DNA from: DASZIT01 sp036489495
GTDB lineage: Bacteria; Actinomycetota; Acidimicrobiia; Acidimicrobiales; RAAP-2
DNA: 64,000 bases
Direction of reading: 5' to 3'
NCBI GenBank assembly: GCA_036489495.1
Contig: DASXFR010000066.1
Coordinates: 46,566-110,565, forward strand
Part shown: piece by piece, positions 8,437 to 16,803 of the stretch
Numbering within the stretch: position 1 is the stretch's first letter
How the letters are laid out: every line of letters starts with the position of its first letter
The notes under the pieces: generated by a model
What the model saw: the letters and a program-made list of their open reading frames with translations, nothing else
Databases searched by the model: none
Told to the model about the DNA's origin: nothing
Translations under genes and position numbers: made by a program

Positions 8437-10836
8437 ATGCGAGCACGACTACGCCGGGGAAGCCAGGGGGCCGACCAAGGGCCGGACGTCGACCTGACCC
8501 CTTACCCACCACCGCAGGTGGTGCCCGAGCTCGACGCCTCCCCGAATGGGATTGGTCGCCGCCGCTTCCTGGGTTACGTGCTGGCGGCGCCGACCCTGGT
8601 GGTCGCGGCCCGGCTGGTGGCTGACGATGCCGCACCTCAAACGGCCGCCGCCGCCATCCCGTCATTGCCCGGGCTCTCGGATCTCTACGACTTGGGTGAC
8701 CTGCAAGACCTGGCGGCATCGGCCACCTCGTCGCTGATCTCGATCACCGTGAACCGCGACGGGACGGCGGCGTTCGCCCTGCCCCGCGCCGAAGTGGGAC
8801 AGGGCATCACCACCTCGATCGGAATGATCATCGCTGACGAGATGGACCTGCCGTTGTCCGACGTCATCGTCACCCTGGCCGACGCGCGCCCGGAGCTGCT
8901 GTTCAACCAGTTCACCGGCGGATCCAACACCACCCGGTCGCTCTATCAAGCCGTGCGCGTCGCCGCCGCCACCGCCCGCGCCCGGTTGATGACGGCGGCC
9001 GGCGCCAACTGGGGCCTCCCGGTTTCGTCGCTGACCGCCAAGAACGGCGTCATCACCTCTTCTACGGGTGCGACGGCCACCTATGGCTCGCTGGCCACCC
9101 CGGCGGCGGCCACCCAGGCCAGCTCACTGAGCGTCCAACTCAAGCCGACATCGGCCTTCACGCTTATCGGGACCCCCCAGAACCGGACCGACGCGCTGGC
9201 CTCGGTCACCGGGACCAAGGTGTTCACCATGGACCTCGAGGTCCCGAACGCCCTCCCGACCATGGTGTGCCGGCCTCCGACCATCAACGGCACGGTCGAG
9301 TCGGTGGCCAACCTGGCCGCGGTCAAGAGCATGCCCGGCATCACCGACGTCATGCCGATTTCCACCGGCGTAGCGGTGCGGGGAGCGACCTTCGGCCAGT
9401 GCATCGACGCGGTCGACGCCTTGAGCGTCACCTGGGGCCCCGGCTCCGAGGATAAACAGTCCGACGCCACGGTGCTGGCCGAGCTCAAGAACGCCGAGGT
9501 GCCGCTGTTGGCCCCGCCCCTCAGCCTGCTGGCCACCACCATCGAGAGCGAGTTCACCTTCTACTTCCGTAGCAACAGCCCGCTCGAGACCAACTGCGCC
9601 ATCGCCGACGTCCGGCCGGACCGGGCGGAGATCTGGTCGAGTCTGAAGGTCCCGATCCTGGCCCAGGAGAACATCGCCCAGAAGCTCGGGCTGCCGACCG
9701 ACAAGGTCACCGTGCACGTGATGCTGGGAGGCGGTTCGTTCGGCCGCCATCTGTTCTCCGACGCCGCCCTGGAGGCGGCGGAGATCTCGCAAAAAATCGG
9801 GAAGCCGGTCAAGCTGATGTGGCACCGTACCGATGATTTCCGCCACGGCCGCACCCACCCGATGGCCACCAACCGGGTCCGGGCCTCCTTCGTGGCAGGC
9901 AACGTGCTCAGCTTCGAGCAGCGGCACACCAGCGTGTCCACCGACTTCACCCACGGGTTCGGGGAGATCCTGTCCTCGACGTTGGCCGAGCTGCCCCTGG
10001 GCAACCTCGGTTACGCCGAGACCATCTTCGAGCTCACCCAGAACGTCCCCTACAACTTCGGGGTCACCTCCCAGTTGCTCGACGAGGTGGACATGGGGTT
10101 CCACACCGGCAGCATGCGCAATATCTACTCGCCCGACGTCGGCACCGCCCAGGAGCTGATGGTCGATCAGATCGCCAAGGGCATGTCGATGGACCCGTAC
10201 ACGTTCCGGCGCCAATTCCTGAAGGACGCCAGGTCGCAGGCAGTGCTGGACAAGGCGGCCCAGGTCGGGAATTGGGGCCGGACCATGGCTCCGGGCACCG
10301 CCCAGGGGATCGCCTTCCACGCCGAATACAAGGGCGTTTGCGCCGCCCTGGTCGAGATCGACTGCACGCCGGCGACGGTCAACCGGACGGTTGCCAACGC
10401 CGCCACCGGACCCCGGGTCACCAAAGCGGTGTTCGTCGTCGATGTCGGACTCCCGATCAACCCCCGCGGCCTCGAGGCCCAGATGATGGGCGGGATCATG
10501 GACGGGATCGCCCAGGCCCTCACCTCCAGCCTGCACTTCGAGAACGGCCTCCCGCTCGAGGGCAGCTGGGACAACTACTTCTACACCCGGCAGTGGAACG
10601 TGCCGCCGGATGTGGAGATCATCGTGATGCCGCCCACCACCGGTCAGCCGGGTGGGGCCGGGGAGTTCGGAGTCGCGGCGTCCATGGCCGCGGTTGCCTG
10701 CGCCTACACCCGGGCCACCGGAACCATGCCGACCAGCTTTCCCATCAACCACAACGGTCCCCTCGGGTTCACCCCGACGCCGGTCATCCCGCCACTTCCC
10801 GAATCACCCACCGACGGCCTTTCCAACGCCTTCTAG
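8437..10836 (+). CDS. Tat-exported molybdenum hydroxylase large subunit (IorB-like)
   Basis: A 799-residue molybdopterin-binding subunit of the xanthine-oxidase family, closest in layout to isoquinoline 1-oxidoreductase beta or membrane aldehyde dehydrogenase. Residues 41-60 are a twin-arginine signal (RRRFLGYVLAAPTLVVAARL) after an unusually long 40-residue n-region, so the complex probably acts outside the cytoplasm. Cofactor motifs include GGSNTTRSLYQAVR, LGGGSFGRHLFSDAALEAA and, near the end, GGAGEFGVAAS with the Glu expected as catalytic base. The start is the ATG at 8437, with GGAGGGGG 6 nt upstream. The 2Fe-2S subunit starts 8 bp after its stop. The large subunit precedes the small one, the reverse of classical iorAB. 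The substrate is unknown. Confidence 0.88.
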   Translation: MRARLRRGSQGADQGPDVDLTPYPPPQVVPELDASPNGIGRRRFLGYVLAAPTLVVAARLVADDAAPQTAAAAIPSLPGLSDLYDLGDLQDLAASATSSLISITVNRDGTAAFALPRAEVGQGITTSIGMIIADEMDLPLSDVIVTLADARPELLFNQFTGGSNTTRSLYQAVRVAAATARARLMTAAGANWGLPVSSLTAKNGVITSSTGATATYGSLATPAAATQASSLSVQLKPTSAFTLIGTPQNRTDALASVTGTKVFTMDLEVPNALPTMVCRPPTINGTVESVANLAAVKSMPGITDVMPISTGVAVRGATFGQCIDAVDALSVTWGPGSEDKQSDATVLAELKNAEVPLLAPPLSLLATTIESEFTFYFRSNSPLETNCAIADVRPDRAEIWSSLKVPILAQENIAQKLGLPTDKVTVHVMLGGGSFGRHLFSDAALEAAEISQKIGKPVKLMWHRTDDFRHGRTHPMATNRVRASFVAGNVLSFEQRHTSVSTDFTHGFGEILSSTLAELPLGNLGYAETIFELTQNVPYNFGVTSQLLDEVDMGFHTGSMRNIYSPDVGTAQELMVDQIAKGMSMDPYTFRRQFLKDARSQAVLDKAAQVGNWGRTMAPGTAQGIAFHAEYKGVCAALVEIDCTPATVNRTVANAATGPRVTKAVFVVDVGLPINPRGLEAQMMGGIMDGIAQALTSSLHFENGLPLEGSWDNYFYTRQWNVPPDVEIIVMPPTTGQPGGAGEFGVAASMAAVACAYTRATGTMPTSFPINHNGPLGFTPTPVIPPLPESPTDGLSNAF

Positions 10837-10844
10837 GAGTTATC

Positions 10845-11321
10845 GTGCCGACACAAACGTTCAAGGTCAACGGACAGACGGTCAGTGTGGACGTCGAGGA
10901 TGACGTGCGCTTGCTCTGGGTGCTCCGCGATCTCCTCGGCATCCACGGGCCCAAATACGGTTGCGGGCTCGAAGTCTGCCGGGCCTGCACCAGCCACATC
11001 AACGGCAGGGCGTTCAACCCCTGCTCGGTCCCGGTCTCCGACATCCAACCGACCGACGAGATCACCACCATCGAGGGCCTGCCTGCCACCGTGGGTAAAC
11101 CGATGCACCCGATGCAGGAAGCCTGGCTGTCCTTCGACGTGGCGCAGTGCGGCTACTGCCAGCCCGGACAGATCATGGCCGCGGTGGCACTGGTGAAGGA
11201 GGTCGAGGCGGAGGGCCGCACCATCACCGACGCCGATCTGGACACCATCCGCAACATCTGCCGCTGCGGCACCTACCCCCGCATTCGTCAGGCGATCGTG
11301 GCCGGCGAACAGGGGATGTAG
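10845..11321 (+). CDS. 2Fe-2S subunit of molybdenum hydroxylase (IorA-like)
   Basis: A 158-residue electron-transfer subunit with two [2Fe-2S] clusters. Cys40, Cys45, Cys48 and Cys60 form the plant-ferredoxin-like N-terminal site (KYGCGLEVCRAC). Cys102, Cys105, Cys139 and Cys141 form the helical-domain site (QCGYCQPGQ and CRCGTYPRI). The start is the GTG at 10845: TAGGAG, overlapping the stop of the large subunit, provides the SD 5 nt upstream. It has no signal sequence, so it presumably rides out with the Tat signal of the large subunit. Electrons probably pass to a cytochrome or quinone acceptor not encoded here. Confidence 0.92.
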   Translation: MPTQTFKVNGQTVSVDVEDDVRLLWVLRDLLGIHGPKYGCGLEVCRACTSHINGRAFNPCSVPVSDIQPTDEITTIEGLPATVGKPMHPMQEAWLSFDVAQCGYCQPGQIMAAVALVKEVEAEGRTITDADLDTIRNICRCGTYPRIRQAIVAGEQGM

Positions 11322-11395
11322 CCGACGGATGGGCGTTTGGTGCCGGGGTTGAACGCCGCGGCGATCACGGTGGCACGTTTCGGCTCGCCCCCACG

Positions 11396-11938
11396 GTGAC
11401 GGCCGCCGTCCTCCTCTGCGCCGGAGGGTCCAGCCGGTTCGGCTCACCGCCCAAGCTATTGGCTCCCTTCCGGGGGCGACCGCTGGTCACCTGGGCCCTC
11501 GAACACGTCATCGCCGCCGGCTTCGACCAGACGTTCGTGGTCGTCGGTCCGGTGGACCTGTCCGCCCTGCTACCCGGGGCGGTGGTCGTCGACAACCCGG
11601 CGTGGGCATCGGGCCAGGCGGGCTCCCTCCGGGCCGGGATCGCCGCCGCGGAAGAACACGGACACGAGGTGGTGGTGATCGGGCTCGGGGATCAGCCGTT
11701 GGTGCCCGCCGAGGCCTGGTCGGCGGTGGCCGATACCGACAGCCCGATCGCGGTGGCCAGTTTCGACGGGCGCCGTACCCCGCCGGCCCGGCTGGCCCGC
11801 TCGGTGTGGGGGTTGCTGCCCGAAGACGGTGACGTCGGCGCCCGGGGCCTGATGGCGGCTCGACCCGATCTGGTCGTCGAGGTTCCCTGCCCGGGGGAGG
11901 CACTCGACATCGATACGGCCGCCGACCTCCTCAGATAG
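11396..11938 (+). CDS. MobA/MocA-like nucleotidyltransferase
   Basis: A 180-residue GT-A-fold nucleotidyltransferase. The signature AAVLLCAGGSSRFGSPPKLL binds the NTP, and VVVIGLGDQPLV holds the metal-binding Asp. Members next to xanthine-oxidase-family genes (MocA, CoxD-associated) transfer CMP to molybdopterin to give MCD, the form used by IorAB-type enzymes; that role is inferred from context. The start is the GTG at 11396, just before the first beta strand, with no clear SD. It ends 4 bp from the convergent deacetylase gene. It could alternatively serve a different sugar- or cofactor-nucleotidyl transfer. Confidence 0.82.
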   Translation: MTAAVLLCAGGSSRFGSPPKLLAPFRGRPLVTWALEHVIAAGFDQTFVVVGPVDLSALLPGAVVVDNPAWASGQAGSLRAGIAAAEEHGHEVVVIGLGDQPLVPAEAWSAVADTDSPIAVASFDGRRTPPARLARSVWGLLPEDGDVGARGLMAARPDLVVEVPCPGEALDIDTAADLLR

Positions 11939-11942
11939 CGCG

Positions 11943-12710
11943 TTACGCCGCGGTCGGGCGGGGGAGGAGCTGTTCGAGGGTGACCGAGCTCAGCCCCTTT
12001 TCTCGAAGGGCGTTTCCCAACGGTCGAAGGACGCTTCGGGTGAGGTCACCGGTCCCGGGGCGGCACGATACGTCGTTGTCGTGGAGGAGGAGAATGGCGC
12101 CGGGGACCAGCCCGGGCTCCAACCGGCGCAGGACGGGATCGGGATCGGACTCGGTGAATTCCTTCCCCCAGCGGCTCCACAGCACCACCTCCATCCGGTG
12201 GCGTTGGGCCTCGATCAGGGTTGCCGCGCAGAGCTGACCGTAGGTCGGCCGGTAGAAGCGGGGCGGCCGGCCGAGGACGTCGCGATGGATCTGCACGGCG
12301 GTGGCGAGGTCCGACCGGATGGCCCGGGGGCTCGAATGCAGGTGGTGACGGTGTTCGAATCCGTGGCAACCCACTTCGTGCCCCCGGGCGGCGATCTCCA
12401 CCACGGTGTCGGGGTGGGAGCGCATCTGGGTACCGAGCACGAAGAAGGTCGCCCGCATGTCCAGCTCGTCGAGCACGTCGAGGGTCCGATCCGTGTCGGT
12501 GGAAGGGCCGTCGTCGAAGGTGAGACCCACCTCCGGACGTTGGCTCGGCGCCCGCCAGCGGCACCAGCGGCCGGGAAGCGATTCCGGGGGGTCCTTCCAG
12601 AAGGTAGGGAGGACCAGCACCGACGGAACGAAGTAGGCCAGCGCCGCACCGGCGATGGCTCCCGTGGCCAGGGCTACCGGGTGCCGAGAGGACGATTCCG
12701 TTCGGGCCAT
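11943..12710 (-). CDS. Polysaccharide deacetylase (NodB domain), membrane-anchored
   Basis: A 255-residue CE4-type deacetylase that removes N- or O-acetyl groups from peptidoglycan or another surface polymer. A single N-terminal hydrophobic segment (about 12-34) anchors or exports it. Motif 1, TFDDGPS, is at residues 64-70, with Asp67 as base and Asp68 binding metal. Motif 2 has the metal ligands His116 and His120 in HGFEHRHH. RPTYG at 154-158 is motif 3, and ILLLHD near the end is motif 5. All catalytic residues look intact. It stands alone between convergent and same-strand neighbours of unrelated function. Confidence 0.9.
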   Translation of the reverse strand: MARTESSSRHPVALATGAIAGAALAYFVPSVLVLPTFWKDPPESLPGRWCRWRAPSQRPEVGLTFDDGPSTDTDRTLDVLDELDMRATFFVLGTQMRSHPDTVVEIAARGHEVGCHGFEHRHHLHSSPRAIRSDLATAVQIHRDVLGRPPRFYRPTYGQLCAATLIEAQRHRMEVVLWSRWGKEFTESDPDPVLRRLEPGLVPGAILLLHDNDVSCRPGTGDLTRSVLRPLGNALREKGLSSVTLEQLLPRPTAA

Positions 12711-12798
12711 ACCAGCTACGACGATGGCATATCGCTCGAGGCAGGGACAATCGTTCCGGGACGGTGCCCGGAGCGATGCGCCATATCGTCGGCTCGGG

Positions 12799-13683
12799 TT
12801 ACCGGGTGGCCGCGACTCCGGTGTGGTCGGCTACCAGCTCGACCCAGCGGTCCCAGTAGGCGGGCGGGTAGTCGTGACCCATGCCCTCCATGACCTCGAA
12901 ACGGGCGCCGGGGATGCATTCCGCGGTGTGCCGACCACCGCTGATGTCGATGAGCGTGTCGGCATCCCCGTGCAAGACCAGCGCCGGCACCTTCACGCTG
13001 CGGAGCGCTTCGGCCCGGCTTCCCGAGGCCAGTACCCCGATCATCTGGCGGGCCACCCCGGCCGGGTAGAAGCCGCGGTCGAAGGCTTCCCCGGCCTGCT
13101 GGGCCTGTCGGTCCGGGTCGTAATGGCCGGGGCTCCCGAAGGTGCGGGCCCCTTCCAGGTTCCGGGCGATGGCCGAGGCGCGATCGGTGGCGGGTGGACC
13201 GGTGAGGATGGCAAAGGCCTCCGGCGTGGACCGACCGACGTCCGGGTCGCCGGTGGTGGACATGACCGAAGTCATCGACAGCAGGCGTTCGGGATGGTCG
13301 ATGGCGAGTTGCTGGACGATCATTCCGCCCATCGATACCCCCATGACGTGGGCCCGCTCGATTCCCAGGTCGTCGAGGACGGCGAGGCCGTCGGTCGCCA
13401 TGTCGGCGAGGCGGTAGGCGACGTCGGGGTCCTTTCCGTCACGGAGGGCCTGCACCGCGCCGGCCATGTCCGGTTCGACGTCGGCGAACTTGGTGGACAA
13501 CCCGACATCGCGGTTGTCGAACCGGATGGCGAGGAGCCCCCGGCCCACGAATCGTTCGCACCATTCCGACGTGTAGTTGATGGATTGGGAGCCGAGACCG
13601 TTGATCATCAGCAAGGCGGGATCCGACGGATCCCCGAACGCCTCGTAGTAGATGTCCACGGGGCCGTTGTGGGCGTATGGCAT
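12799..13683 (-). CDS. Alpha/beta hydrolase
   Basis: A 294-residue cytosolic alpha/beta-hydrolase-fold enzyme. The oxyanion region is LLMINGLGSQSINY. The nucleophile is Ser117 in GVSMGG, the acid Asp240 in LVLHGDADTLI, and the base His270 in GMGHDYP, so the triad is complete. The overall pattern (RFDNRDVGLS, GMIVQQLAIDHPERL) is typical of actinobacterial esterases related to TesA, AclR or DhmA-type hydrolases; the substrate cannot be named. The SD GGGAGG precedes the ATG at 13683. A 44-codon mini-gene with an excellent SD lies 40 bp upstream on the same strand, and both probably share a promoter. Confidence 0.88.
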   Translation of the reverse strand: MPYAHNGPVDIYYEAFGDPSDPALLMINGLGSQSINYTSEWCERFVGRGLLAIRFDNRDVGLSTKFADVEPDMAGAVQALRDGKDPDVAYRLADMATDGLAVLDDLGIERAHVMGVSMGGMIVQQLAIDHPERLLSMTSVMSTTGDPDVGRSTPEAFAILTGPPATDRASAIARNLEGARTFGSPGHYDPDRQAQQAGEAFDRGFYPAGVARQMIGVLASGSRAEALRSVKVPALVLHGDADTLIDISGGRHTAECIPGARFEVMEGMGHDYPPAYWDRWVELVADHTGVAATR

Positions 13684-13723
13684 CGGTACCTCCCTGGGGT
13701 CCAGCGCACTGTACCCGCACCCG

Positions 13724-13858
13724 CTAGTGCACCGGAATCCTGGTGTCCGCCGGGGGTGCCCAGGCCGGCTGGACCGGGAGGGAGGCGGTCCACCACACCC
13801 GCGCCGCCAGGCCGGTCGCCGCCCACCGCTGCTGTGCTCGATGCCTGAGACTGCTCAT
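13724..13858 (-). CDS. Candidate 44-residue small protein with strong ribosome site
   Basis: An uncharacterised short gene. ATG at 13858, TAG at 13724-13726. A perfect AGGAGG (13865-13870) stands 6 nt upstream of the ATG, the best SD in the window. A plausible promoter lies just above it. Codons are G/C-ending like those of real genes here. The peptide is basic at the start (MSSLRHRAQQRW), has an Ala/Trp centre (AARVWWTASLPV) and ends PVH. There is no Cys and no clear signal peptide, though residues 13-32 are mildly hydrophobic. It could be a small membrane-associated protein or a leader peptide for the downstream hydrolase. The function is unknown. Confidence 0.5.
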   Translation of the reverse strand: MSSLRHRAQQRWAATGLAARVWWTASLPVQPAWAPPADTRIPVH

Positions 13859-13879
13859 CTCGGTCCTCCTGATCGTGCC

Positions 13880-13909
13880 GTTGTAACGAGCTTCGATCAG
13901 AGTTGTGAA
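13880..13909 (-). promoter_or_regulatory. Candidate promoter of small gene and hydrolase
   Basis: On the minus strand, TTCACA (13904-13909) and TACAAC (13880-13885) lie 18 bp apart. Transcription would begin near 13873, giving a short leader that carries the AGGAGG before the ATG at 13858. Confidence 0.4.
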
Positions 13910-13984
13910 GGGACCGACAAGTAGGGGTTAGGAATGTGTGAACGCTCCCAGGAGTCGTCGCCCATCTTCATCGATGCAATCCGC

Positions 13985-14007
13985 CCTGCCCTGGTTCGAA
14001 GGGCAGG
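13985..14007 (-). terminator. Hairpin after aminotransferase gene
   Basis: CCTGCCC (13985-13991) and GGGCAGG (14001-14007) form a 7-bp GC stem with a 9-nt loop, 19 bp past the aminotransferase stop. No U-tract follows, as is common for actinobacterial terminators. Confidence 0.35.
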
Positions 14008-14025
14008 CCAGCGTGCTCGACCGCC

Positions 14026-15279
14026 TCAGGCGACCTGCTCGAGGGCCCGACGGGTCCCTTCGACGCACTGTTCCAACTGCGAGTCAGTGATGACCAACGA
14101 CGGGCAGAAGGCAACCGTGGAGGTGCCGATCGGTCGGGCGATGATCCCCTGGGTCAACAGCGCGTCGCGCAGGGCGGTGGCATCGACGCCGGCTCCCAAT
14201 CCGAGCGCCCAGATCCCCATGGTCCCGCGCACCTCGGCGACCGCTTCCCCATCGACCAGGCCCTGAAGGCCGGTACCCAGCTGGGCGGCGATCCGGGCGG
14301 CGGAGCCCAGCAGCTGCTCCCGCTCCAAGATGTCGAGGTTGGCGAGGGCGGCGGCCGCGCAACTCGGATGGCCGCTATAGGTGTAGCCGTGACGGAGGAC
14401 CGTGGCCGGGTCGTCCTCCAGGGGACCCCGGACCGCGGGGCCGACCAGGACGCCTCCGAGGGGCAGGTAGCCGGACGTCACCCCTTTGGCGAAGGTGATG
14501 AGGTCGGGGCGCACGCCGGCGTACTCGGCCCCCCACCACGATCCGAGCCGCCCGAAGGCGCAGATGACCTCGTCGAAGATGAGGTGGGCGCCCCAGGCGT
14601 CGCACCGCTCCCGAAGCCCGGCCAGGTAACCCTCGGGGGCCGGCCATACGCCGCCGGCGCCCACCACCGGCTCGGCAATCACCGCACCGACCCGGCCCTG
14701 CTCTACCTCCGGAAGCTCATCGAGAGCCGCCAGGTCGTCGTAGGGGACTCGGACGACGTCGGGGAGCAGCGGTCCGTACCCTTCCTGGTTGGGCGGTATG
14801 CCGGTTGCCGTCATGGCCGCGTAGGTGACGCCGTGGTAGGACGGCTGACGGCTCACGATGACGGTGCGCTCGGGGTGCCCGGACCGGACCTGGGCCAGCC
14901 GGGCCAACTTGATCGCCGTCTCTACCGATTCGGATCCCCCCGAGGTGAAGAACACCCGGGCATCAGGCATCGGGGACAAGCTGGTAAGGCGATCAGCCAG
15001 GGCGTCGGTCGTCGGGTTGGTGTACCGGTCGAACGTGTGGAAGCCGCCCAACGTGCGCATCTGGCGGGCGACGGCGTCGGCAATCTCCTCCCGGCCATGT
15101 CCTACCTGGCAGTACCACAGGCTGGCCAGAGCGTCGATGTAGCGGTGGCCGGACGCGTCGATAACTTCGGCGCCCGACCCCTCGACGATGTTGATGAAGC
15201 TGCCCCGTGGGGCGGCCGGGGCCGCGAAGGGGTGAAGGAAGGCGGGGAGCCGGTCAGTTTCGGAACCGGAGGTGTTCAC
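14026..15279 (-). CDS. Class III aminotransferase (PLP-dependent)
   Basis: A 417-residue fold-type I aminotransferase of the omega-amino-acid/diamine group. Lys265 in ITFAKGVTSGYLPLGG forms the Schiff base with PLP. Asp236 in LIFDEVICAFGRLG contacts the pyridine nitrogen, TSGGSESVETAIKLAR binds the phosphate, and PSYHGVTYAAM carries the ring-stacking aromatic. I choose the GTG at 15279 (protein begins VNTSGSETDRLPAFLHPF), because family similarity begins there; upstream in-frame sequence reaching 15447 is unlike any aminotransferase. CACAAT lies 6 nt before this GTG, with no SD, so a leaderless start is possible. It probably transfers an amino group between an omega-amino compound and pyruvate or 2-oxoglutarate; the substrate is unknown. 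Confidence 0.9.
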   Translation of the reverse strand: MNTSGSETDRLPAFLHPFAAPAAPRGSFINIVEGSGAEVIDASGHRYIDALASLWYCQVGHGREEIADAVARQMRTLGGFHTFDRYTNPTTDALADRLTSLSPMPDARVFFTSGGSESVETAIKLARLAQVRSGHPERTVIVSRQPSYHGVTYAAMTATGIPPNQEGYGPLLPDVVRVPYDDLAALDELPEVEQGRVGAVIAEPVVGAGGVWPAPEGYLAGLRERCDAWGAHLIFDEVICAFGRLGSWWGAEYAGVRPDLITFAKGVTSGYLPLGGVLVGPAVRGPLEDDPATVLRHGYTYSGHPSCAAAALANLDILEREQLLGSAARIAAQLGTGLQGLVDGEAVAEVRGTMGIWALGLGAGVDATALRDALLTQGIIARPIGTSTVAFCPSLVITDSQLEQCVEGTRRALEQVA

Positions 15280-15463
15280 GCCGCCATTGTGGCACCCCAA
15301 CGGCTCGGAGCGTTTGGTCGTAACCCGGATTTGGAGGAGCCCTTCGTAAGCGCGAGCGGGTAGGCAGCAAACCCAAGCTGGTATCACGGTTTCGGGGCGA
15401 AGGGACACCCGATCCGCACTCTTCAATTGGGACGCCGCTGGGCCCACGTGGCACGATCAGAGC

Positions 15464-16147
15464 GTGCGAGTCCACCGAAACTTCGCCTTTGTCGACGTCT
15501 CGGGCTTCACCGCCCTGACCGAACACGAGGGTGACGAGCACGCGGTCGATGTGCTCACCGCATTCCGGGCGCTCCTCCGGGATATCTGCGGTCGCCGGGG
15601 CGTTCGCATCGCCAAATGGCTGGGGGATGGAGTCATGCTCGTGGCGGTTGAGACGCGACCACTGTTGGCCAGCATCCTCGAGCTGCACTACGTCGTCTGC
15701 GAAGTGTCCACTCCGGTTCAGACGGTGTCGATACGGTCGGGCATCAGCTCGGGAGACGTCATCTTGATGGAGGGTGACGACTACATCGGTCACTCCGTCA
15801 ATGTGGCGGCTCGGTTGTGTGATCTGGCTCAGGCCGGTGAAGCGCTGGCTACCCCGTCCGTGATCGACGAGCTGCCCCGATGGGGTGCGGTGGTGGCGCA
15901 AAAGGACATGACCGTGCGGGGTGTGGCGAAGCCGGTCCCCACCTCGAGCCTCGGTCTCGCGACCGTCGGGATGATGAGCTTCCGGGATCCGATCTGTGGG
16001 CTTCCGTTGTCGGAGGGGACCGCCGAGGCGACGGCGGACGATGGCGACGCCGACAAGATCTTTTTCTGCTCGCCCGGCTGCCTCGACACCTGGAGCCGCC
16101 GGCCGACCAAGCCGACCGGCGCGCTGGGAGTCAGTGGCTCCATCTAG
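15464..16147 (+). CDS. Class III nucleotide cyclase with C-terminal YHS-like metal site
   Basis: A 227-residue soluble protein. Residues 5-165 are a class III adenylate/guanylate cyclase catalytic domain. Asp11 (FVDVSGFT) and Asp55 (KWLGDGVM) are the two metal ligands, and Asn113 and Arg117 (SVNVAAR) are the transition-state residues, so it looks catalytically competent as a homodimer. Residues 174-211 read DPICGLPL, then FFCSPGCLDTW. Cys178, Cys202 and Cys206 match the YHS/TRASH pattern of copper- or heavy-metal-binding modules. The GTG at 15464 has no SD. The fusion suggests cyclic-nucleotide synthesis tuned by a metal or redox state, which is inference. Confidence 0.85.
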   Translation: MRVHRNFAFVDVSGFTALTEHEGDEHAVDVLTAFRALLRDICGRRGVRIAKWLGDGVMLVAVETRPLLASILELHYVVCEVSTPVQTVSIRSGISSGDVILMEGDDYIGHSVNVAARLCDLAQAGEALATPSVIDELPRWGAVVAQKDMTVRGVAKPVPTSSLGLATVGMMSFRDPICGLPLSEGTAEATADDGDADKIFFCSPGCLDTWSRRPTKPTGALGVSGSI

Positions 16148-16182
16148 ATCGCCAAGCTTGTTGCCAGACGCCCGCCAATGGC

Positions 16183-16803
16183 TTAGCTGTCCGCGAGTGT
16201 TCCCAGGAGCATCAAGGTGTCGGCCCAAGCTTCCAGGAGACGCTCGTCATCAATGCCCAATGGTGGGGCACCGTATGTCCACGCCACTCGCCTCTGGTTG
16301 GTTAACGGACCGATGACCATGGCGGCCAGTGCGTCGGTGTCGACGTTTGCAGCGAGACTCCCCAGCCGACGACGAAGGATCTGCTCGACCGCTCGATGGC
16401 CCGCGTCGACGATGCGTTCCCGGATCACCTCGCGGATGTCGGGTACACGGTCACCGTCCTGCTCGAGGATACGAACGAGAAGGCGCTGAGCGTCGAGCTC
16501 GTCCAGGAACCAGCGACCCATCAGGAGTCCCTCGGATCGGATGTCGGTGCCGGGCAGCGACTCCATCTGACGAACCCCCGCCTCGATGACCGCTAGATGG
16601 GTGTGGACGGCCGCCTCCAGCAGAGCCTGTTTGGTCGGAAAGTGGTGATAGAGCGCGCCTCGCCGGGGCTGGAGTCCTGCGGCGACTTCGATGTCGCCGA
16701 CCGTCGTCTCCCGGAACCCCCTCTCGGCGAAGAGCCTGATCCCGGAGGCCAAGAGCCGGTCACGGGTGCTCCCCTCGAATCCCACTGGCAGCGCTGTAAT
16801 CAT
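16183..16803 (-). CDS. TetR-family repressor, divergent from OYE-P450 genes
   Basis: A 206-residue regulator. The N-terminal helix-turn-helix (about residues 14-60) reads RDRLLASGIRLFAERGFRETTVGDIEVAAGL and ends ALYHHFPTKQALLEAAV, typical of TetR. The C-terminal ligand domain has no recognisable specificity. Its ATG at 16803 lies inside a perfect 14-bp palindrome, and the next gene on the plus strand starts inside a second copy, so it almost certainly controls both itself and the OYE-P450 genes. TACAAT (16813-16818, minus strand) 9 nt upstream could be its -10 box, giving an almost leaderless message. It is too short for a frameshifted fusion, and the frame is intact. Confidence 0.9.
   Translation of the reverse strand: MITALPVGFEGSTRDRLLASGIRLFAERGFRETTVGDIEVAAGLQPRRGALYHHFPTKQALLEAAVHTHLAVIEAGVRQMESLPGTDIRSEGLLMGRWFLDELDAQRLLVRILEQDGDRVPDIREVIRERIVDAGHRAVEQILRRRLGSLAANVDTDALAAMVIGPLTNQRRVAWTYGAPPLGIDDERLLEAWADTLMLLGTLADS

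Noticed and set aside
15280..15447. Extended N-terminus of the class III aminotransferase
   Set aside because: These 56 residues lack similarity to the family, and the extension would cover the promoter region divergent from the cyclase.
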